From assembly GCF_030263935.1 (NCBI RefSeq), contig NZ_CP127162.1:4616001-4680000 (forward strand): DNA of 64,000 nucleotides. Direction: 5' to 3'. Each line of letters starts with the position of its first letter. Position 1 is the stretch's first letter. Of this stretch, positions 16,390 through 24,302 are shown in pieces. The stretch is from Paenibacillus polygoni (GTDB taxonomy: Bacteria; Bacillota; Bacilli; Paenibacillales; Paenibacillaceae). The notes beneath the pieces were generated by a model. That model was given only the letters and a program-made list of their open reading frames with translations. It was not told the origin of the DNA and searched no databases. The position numbers were made by a program, and so were the translations under genes.

Positions 16390-17253
16390 TCAATGAGGAA
16401 CAACGTTAAATACAGCAAACAATGCAATCAGAATGAAGACGGAGCATAGCAAACTTGAGCCGGATATTCGTAAAGGCAGCTCCTTCTCCGGTTCCAAAAT
16501 CCAGGCAATTCGGTCATTGACTGTACTTTCCGCAGCAAAAGAAGAAACTACACCGCTCTGAAAGCCAGAATTCACTGATGTACCCAGCAGCTTAAGAAGG
16601 GCTCCACCCAAGCCGATAGGCGTACCGGCTCTCGTAATGGCATCGTGATCTGCTATCATCTCGCGAACCATTTTGTAATTGAATAGTATCGATTTTAATA
16701 TAGGTATATATCCAAGGGTAGATACACCAAGTGTAAGAAGAAACGTCTTAAGCGGGTCGTAATGCCGTAGATGATAGTGTTCATGATAGAGTACAGCTTC
16801 CAATTCTTTCTCATCTAACAGCTGAATTAGTCCCGATGAGATCACAATTCGCCGTCGGAACAATCCACAAGTAAGGGCAACCGGTTCATTCGTTCCGATT
16901 ACCACTAGATTCTTGCGAAGTGTGAGGTTCGGATACCGCCCCGCATAATACGCCGTGAGATTAAAATCAGTTAATTGGTATATGTATTTTAAGGCGCGAG
17001 CCCCGCCAATCAGCTGGGTACATATATAGTAAATAATGAATAGAAAAGTTCCTGCAACAAATACGTTTAATAAATGAATAATAGACAACAACCCAAACTC
17101 TCTCATCCAGTGAGTACACCATGTAAATAGATTAAACGTAGATTGCCAGCCCCAGATCATATGAACTACATATAATCCCATTTGAATATAAACAGCCCCG
17201 CATATCAGAATCCCGCAGCTAAATAACACCCTGGAACGCAGCGCCCACTTCAC
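16390..17253 (-). CDS. M56 family metallopeptidase (BlaR1-type protease without sensor domain)
   Basis: About 287 residues. Transmembrane helices flank a gluzincin-like zinc protease domain with the HEHYH motif in YHEHYHLRHYDPLK (HExxH), the hallmark of BlaR1/MecR1-type M56 peptidases. There is no C-terminal penicillin-binding sensor domain, so it is a short form whose trigger is unknown. The GTG start overlaps the upstream blaI-type stop as GTGA, with AAGAAGGA just upstream; the longer frame to 17271 is unlikely. The pair follows the general BlaI-M56 logic, in which the protease inactivates the repressor on signal. No beta-lactamase gene is adjacent. Confidence 0.88.
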   Translation of the reverse strand: MKWALRSRVLFSCGILICGAVYIQMGLYVVHMIWGWQSTFNLFTWCTHWMREFGLLSIIHLLNVFVAGTFLFIIYYICTQLIGGARALKYIYQLTDFNLTAYYAGRYPNLTLRKNLVVIGTNEPVALTCGLFRRRIVISSGLIQLLDEKELEAVLYHEHYHLRHYDPLKTFLLTLGVSTLGYIPILKSILFNYKMVREMIADHDAITRAGTPIGLGGALLKLLGTSVNSGFQSGVVSSFAAESTVNDRIAWILEPEKELPLRISGSSLLCSVFILIALFAVFNVVPH

Positions 17254-17666
17254 GGTAGATCCTTCTTCCACTGCTTAATTCGGAGCTCAAGTTGTTTAAT
17301 TAACTCGGGATCGGCAACTTCAACCGCATCGAGCATATGGGTAACCGCAATGGAACCAAACTGGTCCATCAGCTCATGTGTCAGTTCTTTCGACTGCGTA
17401 TCCATAAACACCTCCCTTGATTGAACCGGGCGATACTTTGAGGTCCTGCCTTGAAGTGTTTTGACGAGTATCCCTTTTTCAACAAGCCTGTTCATCACGG
17501 TCATGACCGTATTGAAGCTCAGCGCTTTATCCTCTTCCAGTTTTAATTGAACCTCTTTAATGCTTACCTCTTCCTCATTCCAGAGGACGTCCATAATTTT
17601 TGCCTCCAGAGGACCAAAGAAACGGTTAAGACCTTGCTCTCCCACCTTAAAGTGACTAATCCTCAT
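17250..17666 (-). CDS. BlaI/MecI/CopY family transcriptional repressor
   Basis: A 138-residue winged-helix repressor of the BlaI/MecI family. The N-terminal domain has LNRFFGPLEAKIMDVLW, EVSIKEVQLKLEE and SFNTVMTVMNRLVEKGIL, the recognition-helix region, then a C-terminal dimerisation helix pair. The start at ATG 17666 has GGAGGGG five bases upstream; an in-frame GTG at 17672 overlaps that site. It is translationally coupled to the M56 protease through a 4-base overlap. In characterised systems the protease cleaves the repressor to derepress both genes and their targets; here the target genes are not evident in the window. Confidence 0.9.
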   Translation of the reverse strand: MRISHFKVGEQGLNRFFGPLEAKIMDVLWNEEEVSIKEVQLKLEEDKALSFNTVMTVMNRLVEKGILVKTLQGRTSKYRPVQSREVFMDTQSKELTHELMDQFGSIAVTHMLDAVEVADPELIKQLELRIKQWKKDLP

Positions 17667-17747
17667 CAGCACCCCTCCACACTACCCATTGTATTGTCTC
17701 TCTTTCCTTTGTCAACATATGATTCCACTCACATCCAGTTTTTCATA

Positions 17748-17790
17748 AGAAAAAAACCGAGCAGACAGAAAAATTCTGACAGCTCGGTTT
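17748..17790 (-). terminator. Terminator after katA
   Basis: Stem AAACCGAGC/GCTCGGTTT with inner AGAA/TTCT, followed on the minus strand by TTTTTTTCTTATG. It begins about 20 bases after the katA stop. Confidence 0.85.
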
Positions 17791-17811
17791 CTTATGAAAT
17801 TTAGAAATTTA

Positions 17812-19272
17812 TTACTTAGTTGGCGGCATAAACTCACGAATATCTACACCAAGACCTTCTGCTAGAATCATACCTAATCTATGATCTGCTCGAATGAAGT
17901 TGCAGATCGCGCGAAGCTGTGTCTGCTCCGGTGTTTGTTTCAAATCTTCGATAAGATTTCTGTGGAAGTTTACTTTTTCCTGTTCGGTGAAGCTGCGATA
18001 CGTATCCCCCGCTTGTTTGAAATCATCTTCTGTTTTTTCAATCGGTTCACGGGTAATATGCCCGCTGATCGCTACTTTAGAATCACGATATTTCGGGTCT
18101 TCCTTCGGGCTGTCAGGAGAGCTGTTTGGCTCATAATTATATTCCGAAGGATTCTGGTTCATCTGCATAAGACCATCGCGCTGATAATTGTTCACTTTTG
18201 CATAAGGGCAGTTAATGGGAATCTGTGTATAATTCGCTCCCAGACGGTGACGCTGTGTATCTGGATAAGAGAACAACCGACCTTGAAGCAGCTTATCTTC
18301 CGAAGCTTCGATTCCCGGTACAAGAACACTTGGGGAGAAAGCAACCTGCTCCGTTTCCGCAAAGAAATTCTCTGGATTACGGTTCAGAGTCATGCGCCCA
18401 ACCGTCTCGAACGGATATTTATCTTCTGGCCAAATCTTGGTCGGATCAAGCGGGTCAAACGTAAGTGCATCGATATCTTCAGGATTCATGATTTGTACTT
18501 TAAGAACCCACTCTGGATAATCACCACGTTCAATTGCATCATACAGATCACGAGTGGCATGGTTAAAATCTTTTCCTTGCGTCTCTGATGACTCTTCTGA
18601 ACTGAAATTACGAACGCCTTGCTGTGTTTCCCATTTATATTTAATGTATACCACTTCATCTTGATCATTGATCCATTTATAGGCGTGAACACTGAATCCA
18701 TCCATCTGACGGTAATTCGCTGGCGTACCGTAGTCGGATAACAACCATGTCATCATGTGAGTAGACTCAGGAGTTAGTGTCATGAAATCCCAATATCTAG
18801 CTGGATCTTGAATATTGGTTCTAGGTGATGGTTTTAAAGAGTGAACCATATCTGGGAATTTAATCGCATCACGGATAAAGAATACGGGCAGGTGGTTGCC
18901 GACTAGATCATAATTGCCTTCCTCCGTATAGAATTTAACCGCAAAGCCGCGAGGGTCCCGAGCCGTCTCTGGAGATCCCTGTCCATGAATTACGGTAGAG
19001 AAACGTACAAAGACAGGTGTCTCTTTTCCTTCTTCCTGTAAAAAAGCAGCTTTTGTGTACTTGGACATTGATTTTTCTACTTTAAAAACACCATGTGCTC
19101 CCGATCCGCGTGCATGAACAACGCGCTCTGGAATACGTTCACGGTCAAAGTGAGCGATCTTTTCAATCAAATGATAATCTTCTAGTAAAGTTGGACCTCT
19201 TCTTCCTGCCGTTCTAGAGTTCTGATTATCACCTACAGGTGTGCCTTGATTGGTAGTTAAACGTTCTGTCAT
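17812..19272 (-). CDS. katA: Catalase, haem-containing clade 3 type
   Basis: A 486-residue monofunctional haem catalase that dismutates H2O2 to water and oxygen in the cytoplasm. Catalytic His53 lies in VVHARGSGAHG, the distal Asn126 in DLVGNHLPV, and the haem-ligand Tyr in RLFSYPDTQRHRLG. The length is that of the small-subunit catalases, close to B. subtilis KatA. The start is ATG 19272, because GGAAAGGGTGA precedes it at a suitable spacing. A perfect 7-1-7 operator (TTAGATT-T-AATCTAA) lies about 46 bases upstream and matches copies before dps and perR, so PerR control is likely. It ends in a terminator and is monocistronic. Confidence 0.96.
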   Translation of the reverse strand: MTERLTTNQGTPVGDNQNSRTAGRRGPTLLEDYHLIEKIAHFDRERIPERVVHARGSGAHGVFKVEKSMSKYTKAAFLQEEGKETPVFVRFSTVIHGQGSPETARDPRGFAVKFYTEEGNYDLVGNHLPVFFIRDAIKFPDMVHSLKPSPRTNIQDPARYWDFMTLTPESTHMMTWLLSDYGTPANYRQMDGFSVHAYKWINDQDEVVYIKYKWETQQGVRNFSSEESSETQGKDFNHATRDLYDAIERGDYPEWVLKVQIMNPEDIDALTFDPLDPTKIWPEDKYPFETVGRMTLNRNPENFFAETEQVAFSPSVLVPGIEASEDKLLQGRLFSYPDTQRHRLGANYTQIPINCPYAKVNNYQRDGLMQMNQNPSEYNYEPNSSPDSPKEDPKYRDSKVAISGHITREPIEKTEDDFKQAGDTYRSFTEQEKVNFHRNLIEDLKQTPEQTQLRAICNFIRADHRLGMILAEGLGVDIREFMPPTK

Positions 19273-19317
19273 ATAGGGGTCACCCTTTCCATTCATTTTC
19301 TATATTTATATGTGTAG

Positions 19318-19332
19318 TTAGATTTAATCTAA
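19318..19332. promoter_or_regulatory. Candidate PerR box upstream of katA
   Basis: TTAGATT-T-AATCTAA, a perfect 7-1-7 inverted repeat of the Fur/PerR class. It sits 46-60 bases before the katA ATG and overlaps the likely core promoter region. The same sequence, with one half-site change, precedes dps. Confidence 0.75.
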
Positions 19333-19458
19333 ATTCATATATAGATTGTAGCATGGAGCTATGCTTTTTTTCATGAGAATAGGATGAATGATTTGTGATT
19401 ACAAAATGAAATCACTCTTACATATTATGAAGAAATGAAACTCTTTATGAACAAAACG

Positions 19459-19492
19459 AAAGCCCCTGAATGTTTGCACATTTAGGGGCTTT
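19459..19492 (-). terminator. Terminator after the OmpR-type regulator gene
   Basis: Stem AAAGCCCCT/AGGGGCTTT with inner AATG/CATT, directly after the regulator stop codon; on the minus strand it runs into CGTTTTGTTC. Confidence 0.8.
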
Positions 19493-19497
19493 ATTTC

Positions 19498-20322
19498 TTA
19501 GTCAGCAAGACGATAACCTACGCCGCGGACGGTAATAATATATTTAGGATCAGAAGCCTGATCACCCAGTTTTTTACGAAGGCTTTTGATATGAACATCT
19601 ACCACGTTGCTCCCGCCGGTAAAATCCGTTTCCCATACTCGGCTGAGCATCTCCTCACGCGATATAACCGAACCTTTCGCATTCATGAGGATGAGCAGAA
19701 GATCATATTCCGTCTTGGTAAGGTGAACCTGCTCCTCCTGTTTAAGGACCAACATTCGCTCCAAATCCACTCTCAGATCCTTAAAGACCAAGGTATCAGT
19801 GCTGGTTGTTTGAACCGTTTGTTCTTGTCTTGGTACGGCACGGCTGATAATACGCTGCACATGATACAGTGCTTCATGAGGTCTTCCCGGCCAAACCAGC
19901 AATTCTTCCTGAAGCATCTCAGGTGCTGCACCGCGAATAAATTTCTCACTCACAAGGAACAAGTTCTGTGAAGAAGTCGATTCCTTTAGCTTCATCTGAA
20001 GATCAAGTGCATCCTGATCATCATAAGAAGTCACGTCATAAATCAGTAAGTCATGCGGAATGTTATGATATAGTTCAGGCTCAAGCCTGTGAAACATCAT
20101 GACATCAAAGCAACGATCTGTCAGAACTTTAACCAAATCATGTACTTGATTCAGTGTAGGACTGATTAAGAGAATTCGCTTTGTCACCGCACAAAAAGGA
20201 ACGGTATCTTCTTCCGGCTTATTTAGCCATTCTGAAGATTTATCCTGTGAAATACGAACAGACGCATAAGGATATTGATTTTTATTCACTAATTCTTCCG
20301 CTTGCTTTGGCATTCTGGACAT
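19498..20322 (-). CDS. Atypical OmpR-family response regulator
   Basis: Up to 274 residues. The C-terminal third is a clear OmpR/PhoB winged helix (HLTKTEYDLLLILMNAKG, then SNVVDVHIKSLRKKLG, ending ITVRGVGYRLAD). The middle resembles a receiver domain (KRILLISPTLNQVHDLVKVL ... HDLLIYDVTS), but the acidic pair normally after the first strand is replaced by Ser-Pro-Thr, so Mg2+-dependent phosphorylation is doubtful although an Asp remains in LIYDVTS. No histidine kinase is adjacent. The start is unsettled: ATG 20322 overlaps the perR 3' end by 34 bases, and other in-frame starts lie just downstream (ATG 20313 and a GTG after the perR stop). Its place between perR and katA suggests a stress role. 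Confidence 0.8.
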   Translation of the reverse strand: MSRMPKQAEELVNKNQYPYASVRISQDKSSEWLNKPEEDTVPFCAVTKRILLISPTLNQVHDLVKVLTDRCFDVMMFHRLEPELYHNIPHDLLIYDVTSYDDQDALDLQMKLKESTSSQNLFLVSEKFIRGAAPEMLQEELLVWPGRPHEALYHVQRIISRAVPRQEQTVQTTSTDTLVFKDLRVDLERMLVLKQEEQVHLTKTEYDLLLILMNAKGSVISREEMLSRVWETDFTGGSNVVDVHIKSLRKKLGDQASDPKYIITVRGVGYRLAD

Positions 20323-20687
20323 ACACCCCCAAAAACGACATGCACATGGCCAATCTCATATTCTGTTTCTTTTGCAACAGATTCCGTCCAAGGTCCGGGT
20401 ACTTCTGTCATTACCTCATCTACCTTGCCGCAAACTTCACAAATGATGTGTTGATGGTCATCTGTTCTCGCGTCATATCTGCTGGCTGTCTCACCGAGCT
20501 TCAGTTCAACGATTAATTCTTTCTCAACCAGATACCGCAATGAATTATATACTGTACCATAAGCTAAGTTATACCCTTGCTGTGCAAGCATTGTCATTAC
20601 CTCTGCTGCTGTTGGGTGGTTGTGAGCATTCTTCACTACATCATAAACAGCTTGACGCTGCGTTGTTAAATTTAATGTTCTAGGCAT
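20289..20687 (-). CDS. perR: PerR-type Fur family peroxide-sensing repressor
   Basis: A 132-residue Fur-family metalloregulator. The regulatory-metal ligands fit PerR: His24 in HPTAAE, Asp72 in SRYDARTDDHQH (equivalent to PerR Asp85, the residue that separates PerR from Fur), His78 and His80. Two structural-zinc CxxC pairs lie at 83-86 and 123-126. PerR with Fe2+ is inactivated by H2O2 through histidine oxidation, derepressing katA, dps and itself. The ATG at 20687 begins the family N-terminus; AAGGAG is 13 bases upstream, rather far. The frame extends to 20822 but without family similarity. The gene overlaps the downstream response regulator. Confidence 0.9.
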   Translation of the reverse strand: MPRTLNLTTQRQAVYDVVKNAHNHPTAAEVMTMLAQQGYNLAYGTVYNSLRYLVEKELIVELKLGETASRYDARTDDHQHIICEVCGKVDEVMTEVPGPWTESVAKETEYEIGHVHVVFGGVCPECQSKRKN

Positions 20688-20743
20688 AAGATCATCAGAT
20701 CTCCTTCTATTATAAAATGATTCCGCATCATTAGTATTTATTT

Positions 20744-20758
20744 TTAGATTAAGTATAA
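20744..20758. promoter_or_regulatory. Weak candidate PerR box upstream of perR
   Basis: TTAGATT-A-AGTATAA matches the left half-site of the katA operator exactly and the right half only partly. It lies 57-71 bases upstream of the perR ATG. Autoregulation by PerR is common in bacilli; the poor right half keeps confidence low. Confidence 0.4.
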
Positions 20759-20820
20759 ATCTTAATTCATAACCAGTCAATCCCTGTATAAACGGTGTAC
20801 TGATCTGGTTTAATGAAAAC

Positions 20821-20876
20821 AAAAAAGAGCTAAGTGAAATCCTAGTGTAGACTGGATCTGGATTTCACCTAGCTCT
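20821..20876 (-). terminator. Terminator after the KvBeta-type aldo/keto reductase
   Basis: A long stem, AGAGCTA(A)GTGAAATCC paired with GGATTTCAC(C)TAGCTCT, about 17 bp, running into TTTTTTG on the minus strand. It lies 22 bases beyond the reductase stop. Confidence 0.9.
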
Positions 20877-20898
20877 CTGTAGCTTAAATCTAATACGT

Positions 20899-21840
20899 TT
20901 ACTCCGAAAGTATGGACTCAATCTTATCTTGTATTTCTTCGCTGAGCTCTATACCTGAAGCTCCTATATTTTCTTGGATCTGTTCAGGCCTGCTCGCACC
21001 CACAAGCGCACTGGAGACATTCTTTTGTCTTAAGATCCAAGCCAGTGCAAGTTGTCCCACCTTCACATCAAGTTCACTGGCAACGCCGGACAGCTTGCGT
21101 ACCTTTTCAAGTTTTTCCTGGCTTATTTTCTTATCATCCCATTTAAGCTTTGCCGCCCGGCTGTCTTCAGGAATGCGAGAAGCATCATTATATTTACCTG
21201 TCAGCAGGCCTTGTGCAAGCGGAGAATAGACAACTTGTCCGATCCCTTTTTGCTCCCCAAGCGGAATAATCTCGTCTTCAATATAACGTTCGAACATATT
21301 ATATATAGGTTGGTTAACCACAATTCGGTCCAGCAGATAACGATCTGCAATCCCTAGCGCTTCTTCCATCTGAGCTGCAGTCCACTGGCTTACACCAACA
21401 TAGAGCACTTTTCCTTGACGTACGAGGTCATCGAGTGCACGAAGTGTCTCCAGAAGAGGAGTACCCGTATGAAAACGATGGCAGTAATAAATATCTACAT
21501 AATCTGTGCCCAGTCGCTTCAGAGAAGCATTGCACTGTTCCATAATATGTTTACGGGATAAACCTTGGTCGTTCGGACCATCGCCCATTTTACCGAAGAC
21601 TTTTGTAGCTAAAACATAAGACTCACGTTGATAATTCTGAAGTGTCTTGCCTAAAAGTTCCTCTGCTGCTCCACGTTCATACACATTCGCTGTATCAAAG
21701 AAGTTCATACCTGCATCGTAAGCCGTCTCAATGGAACGTACTGCATTCTCCTGCTCGACATACCCACCATAGGTCAGCCAGCTCCCAAGGCTAATTTCAC
21801 TGACTTGTAAGCCGCTGCCGCCTAATCTTCGGTACTTCAT
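20899..21840 (-). CDS. Aldo/keto reductase, voltage-gated K+ channel beta-subunit-like
   Basis: A 313-residue NADPH-dependent aldo/keto reductase with a TIM-barrel fold. It begins MKYRRLGGSGLQVSEISLG. The catalytic elements are Asp and Tyr in DTANVYERG, Lys in LATKVFG and His in YYCHRFHT. The C-terminal NADPH-binding part (SALVGASRPEQIQEN) matches the AKR6/AKR12-like group. It reduces aldehydes or ketones; the substrate is not evident. The start at 21840 is the family start, with GGGAGG some 12 bases upstream; 51 further in-frame bases upstream are not supported. It is monocistronic with a strong terminator. Confidence 0.9.
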   Translation of the reverse strand: MKYRRLGGSGLQVSEISLGSWLTYGGYVEQENAVRSIETAYDAGMNFFDTANVYERGAAEELLGKTLQNYQRESYVLATKVFGKMGDGPNDQGLSRKHIMEQCNASLKRLGTDYVDIYYCHRFHTGTPLLETLRALDDLVRQGKVLYVGVSQWTAAQMEEALGIADRYLLDRIVVNQPIYNMFERYIEDEIIPLGEQKGIGQVVYSPLAQGLLTGKYNDASRIPEDSRAAKLKWDDKKISQEKLEKVRKLSGVASELDVKVGQLALAWILRQKNVSSALVGASRPEQIQENIGASGIELSEEIQDKIESILSE

Positions 21841-22033
21841 CTCTCCATATAACCTCCCATTCAAAAATATGTAATAATTCCCATTATACATTACCCCTTC
21901 AGAATAAGGATGAATAAGAGAGTCTTAATGAATCATTGACCGTTTATTTTTAAAAGTGTAAAATTACACTAATCACAATAACCAAATGTTACCTATTGTT
22001 ATAGAGGTACAGGCGGGAAGGAGCTTAATCATA

Positions 22034-22537
22034 ATGACAAAAGAGCAGCTCATTCAGCTCTTATCCGGTAAAATCAAGCTGGTACGTAAGGAAATGGGAT
22101 ACACCCAAGAGCAAATGGCTGAAGTGCTCGGCATATCTAAAAAAACACTGGTCCAAATTGAAAAGGGCCGTTCCAAAGCAAGTTGGACTGCTGTTGTTGC
22201 TCTTGTAGCTTTGCATACTGAAAGTTTAACGGTCCAATCTATTCTCGGCGAAGAACCGATGGAGATTATCGAAATGGCCGCACATAGCATTCTGGAAAGA
22301 CCGAAAGGCAGAACGCTTGGAGGTAAACTTTGGTGGAACGAAATTGAACGAGAAGGCGATTATATTTTGCAGCAAAATATGATCAGTATGCACTACCGGA
22401 TTCTCGATACTGCTCATATTCGCTGGTACAGCACATTTGATCAGGATGAAGCGCATGCAAGACTTACAGATCTAGCTAATTCTGTAGACTGGGATCGCCG
22501 GGTAAGTCATGATCCTAAAAAAAGTTTCAGTCTATGA
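22034..22537 (+). CDS. Xre-type helix-turn-helix regulator with extra C-terminal domain
   Basis: A 167-residue DNA-binding protein. The N-terminus is an HTH_3/Xre domain (KIKLVRKEMGYTQEQMAEVL followed by GISKKTLVQIEKGR). The C-terminal 90 residues, GGKLWWNEIEREGDYILQQN onwards, look like a small alpha/beta domain of unknown role seen with Xre-type heads in bacilli. ATG 22034 is chosen because GGAAGGAG lies about ten bases upstream; the frame opens earlier, at 21986. It overlaps the next gene as ATGA, so the two are translationally coupled and probably work together, perhaps a regulator and a membrane partner. Confidence 0.82.
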   Translation: MTKEQLIQLLSGKIKLVRKEMGYTQEQMAEVLGISKKTLVQIEKGRSKASWTAVVALVALHTESLTVQSILGEEPMEIIEMAAHSILERPKGRTLGGKLWWNEIEREGDYILQQNMISMHYRILDTAHIRWYSTFDQDEAHARLTDLANSVDWDRRVSHDPKKSFSL

Positions 22538-22842
22538 AAATTTTGCGCTCCCTTCGATCCCGCTGGACATGCTGGCTCGCCTTTCTATCCATTCTCATTA
22601 TTGTTGATGACTATGTACAATGGGATTCCAAACATCTGGGTCTCTTTTTGACGGGACCTATAAATACACAGCTTCATTTTGATTATGGTGATCCAGTGGA
22701 TATCTACATCCATTATGCAGTTCACCTATTAACCTGGATAGTAATTGGACTTATTCTAGATGGTCTTACGAATTACATTCGCAACTGGAGAAAACAGTAC
22801 AGGAATAAAGCCATCTCACCTCAAAAAAGACCACAGCGGTAA
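22534..22842 (+). CDS. Small membrane protein coupled to the HTH regulator
   Basis: 102 residues that I do not recognise as a named family. Two hydrophobic segments are visible: CWLAFLSILIIVDDY (about residues 13-27) and YAVHLLTWIVIGLILDGL (about 69-86), with a charged, Lys/Arg-rich C-terminus (NWRKQYRNKAISPQKRPQR). This predicts a two-helix membrane protein with a basic cytoplasmic tail. The start ATG overlaps the stop of the upstream Xre-type gene, so the two genes form one unit, closed by a terminator. It could be a membrane anchor or anti-regulator for the HTH protein, but this is inference only from position. Confidence 0.75.
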   Translation: MKILRSLRSRWTCWLAFLSILIIVDDYVQWDSKHLGLFLTGPINTQLHFDYGDPVDIYIHYAVHLLTWIVIGLILDGLTNYIRNWRKQYRNKAISPQKRPQR

Positions 22843-22871
22843 CAGCAAGTTTTCATCGTTACATAAAATGG

Positions 22872-22919
22872 ACCGGTAAAGAAAGTCGGCTTTAACGACC
22901 TCTTCTCTACCGGTTTTTT
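22872..22919 (+). terminator. Terminator after the HTH/membrane-protein pair
   Basis: Stem ACCGGTA/TACCGGT with partly paired interior (AGA/TCT and CG/CG), followed by TTTTTTA on the plus strand. Confidence 0.85.
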
Positions 22920-22945
22920 ATATACATTATAGAAAGTGGCCCCTG

Positions 22946-24235
22946 CTATACGCTTTGGACGATACGTTCAGCTCGGATCTGCACATCCTGAAGAAGCACC
23001 TTCTCATCTATCGTTAGTAACCTCCGGTTTCGCATCAGTATCTTTCCATTCACAATGGTCGTGTCCACATCGGCACCGCTTACGCCATAAGCCAGCAGTG
23101 ACTCAAGCTGATGCAGCGGTGTAAGATGCGGTTTATTCAGGTTGACCAGGATCAGATCCGCTATCTTACCTACAGATAAGGTACCGATCTCATGATCAAG
23201 CCGCAATAACTTTGCACCACGAATTGTTGCCATCTTAAGTACCTCTTTTGCAGGGAGGACCGTGGGGTCGCCATATTGTAATTTCTGCATCCATGTGGCT
23301 GCTTTCATCTCTTCAAACATATCGAGTGTTGTGGCACTGCCCGCTCCATCCGTACCGAGTCCCACCGTTACACCTTCTTGTTGCAGCTTATAAACAGGAG
23401 CAATCCCGCAGCCCAGCTTCAGATTACTTACCGGATTATGAGACACCCCGCCTTGCATCCCTTTGAGGAGCTGAATATCCGATTCGCTGAGATGCACACC
23501 ATGAGCCAATAGCACATGACACTGATCAAACAGCCCAAGGGCATGCAAATATTCCGCAGGGGTCTGTCCATATTTCTGACGTATGGTTGATACTTCCTCC
23601 ACCGTTTCCGCTAGATGAATATGAATGGGGATATCCCGTTCCTCACCAAGTCTAATTACCTGGCGTAAAGCGTCTGGCGGACAGGTGTAAGGAGCATGCG
23701 GGCCGAACATCGTCGTTATTCGTCCTTCCGCTTTACCATGCCACTGATCGATCAGAGCCAGCGCCTCTGTCATTCTTGCTCCACCATCCGGTTCATGAAA
23801 TACGAGTCCTCTTGCCAAGGAAGCTCTCATTCCCACTTCCTCCACCGTTTCTGCAATCGCACTCATATGAATGTACATATCTGCAAAAGTTGTGGTTCCT
23901 GATTTAATCATCTCTGCCATGGCCAGCCGCGCACCTGCCCGAATATCTTCTTCTGTCATATTCGCTTCGGCGGGCAGTATTTTCTGATCAAGCCAGTCCA
24001 TCAGTTTCAGATCATCCGAATAAGCCCTAAGTAAGCTCATTGGGCTATGCTGATGGGTGTTAATAAGCCCCGGCAATACCGCATATCCGGTCCCATCGAT
24101 TACTTCATCCGCCTCATCCGCCGAGCAGTCTCCCCGTTTTATAATCCGATCATGTTCAATAAGCAGATCTCCCTTATAAGGAGTACCTTCTTCTTCCATC
24201 GTAACAAGCCAAGCATTCTCAATTTTCAGTCTCAT
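22946..24235 (-). CDS. mtaD: 5-methylthioadenosine/S-adenosylhomocysteine deaminase-like amidohydrolase
   Basis: About 429 residues of the MtaD/SsnA-like amidohydrolase group, zinc or iron enzymes that deaminate S-adenosylhomocysteine, 5'-methylthioadenosine or related purine nucleosides. Metal ligands are His61 and His63 (INTHQHSP), the histidines in IHIHLAET and LLAHGVHL, and the Asp in GLGTDGAGS. The C-terminal beta-domain has the usual GKIADLILVNL. The start is ATG 24235, eight bases after GGAGG; an ATG six bases earlier is too close. A MerR-type promoter (TTGACC-19-TACGCT) lies directly upstream, in the gap after a MerR-methyltransferase gene. The exact substrate is not provable here; atrazine chlorohydrolase-like enzymes are the nearest alternative. 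Confidence 0.85.
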   Translation of the reverse strand: MRLKIENAWLVTMEEEGTPYKGDLLIEHDRIIKRGDCSADEADEVIDGTGYAVLPGLINTHQHSPMSLLRAYSDDLKLMDWLDQKILPAEANMTEEDIRAGARLAMAEMIKSGTTTFADMYIHMSAIAETVEEVGMRASLARGLVFHEPDGGARMTEALALIDQWHGKAEGRITTMFGPHAPYTCPPDALRQVIRLGEERDIPIHIHLAETVEEVSTIRQKYGQTPAEYLHALGLFDQCHVLLAHGVHLSESDIQLLKGMQGGVSHNPVSNLKLGCGIAPVYKLQQEGVTVGLGTDGAGSATTLDMFEEMKAATWMQKLQYGDPTVLPAKEVLKMATIRGAKLLRLDHEIGTLSVGKIADLILVNLNKPHLTPLHQLESLLAYGVSGADVDTTIVNGKILMRNRRLLTIDEKVLLQDVQIRAERIVQSV

Positions 24236-24263
24236 CTTCATGACCTCCTTTGTGATACAAAGA

Positions 24264-24294
24264 AGCGTAAAGGATCACGCGGCGTGAAGGTCAA
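24264..24294 (-). promoter_or_regulatory. MerR-type promoter/operator of the MTA/SAH-deaminase-like gene
   Basis: On the minus strand TTGACC (24289-24294) and TACGCT (24264-24269) are separated by 19 bases, the overlong spacer typical of MerR-activated promoters. Inside is TCACGC-G-GCGTGA (24275-24287), a perfect 6-1-6 repeat whose outer half GCGTGAAGGT resembles the operator before merR. The repeat centre is 12 bases from the -10, exactly as at the merR promoter. Confidence 0.72.
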
Positions 24295-24302
24295 CAACTA
24301 AC

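Noticed and set aside
17881-18588. Plus-strand open frame of 235 codons
   Set aside because: It is antisense to katA, with no start site or recognisable domain.
20688-20822. N-terminal extension of PerR
   Set aside because: The added 45 codons are not part of the Fur fold and overlap the likely promoter and PerR-like box.
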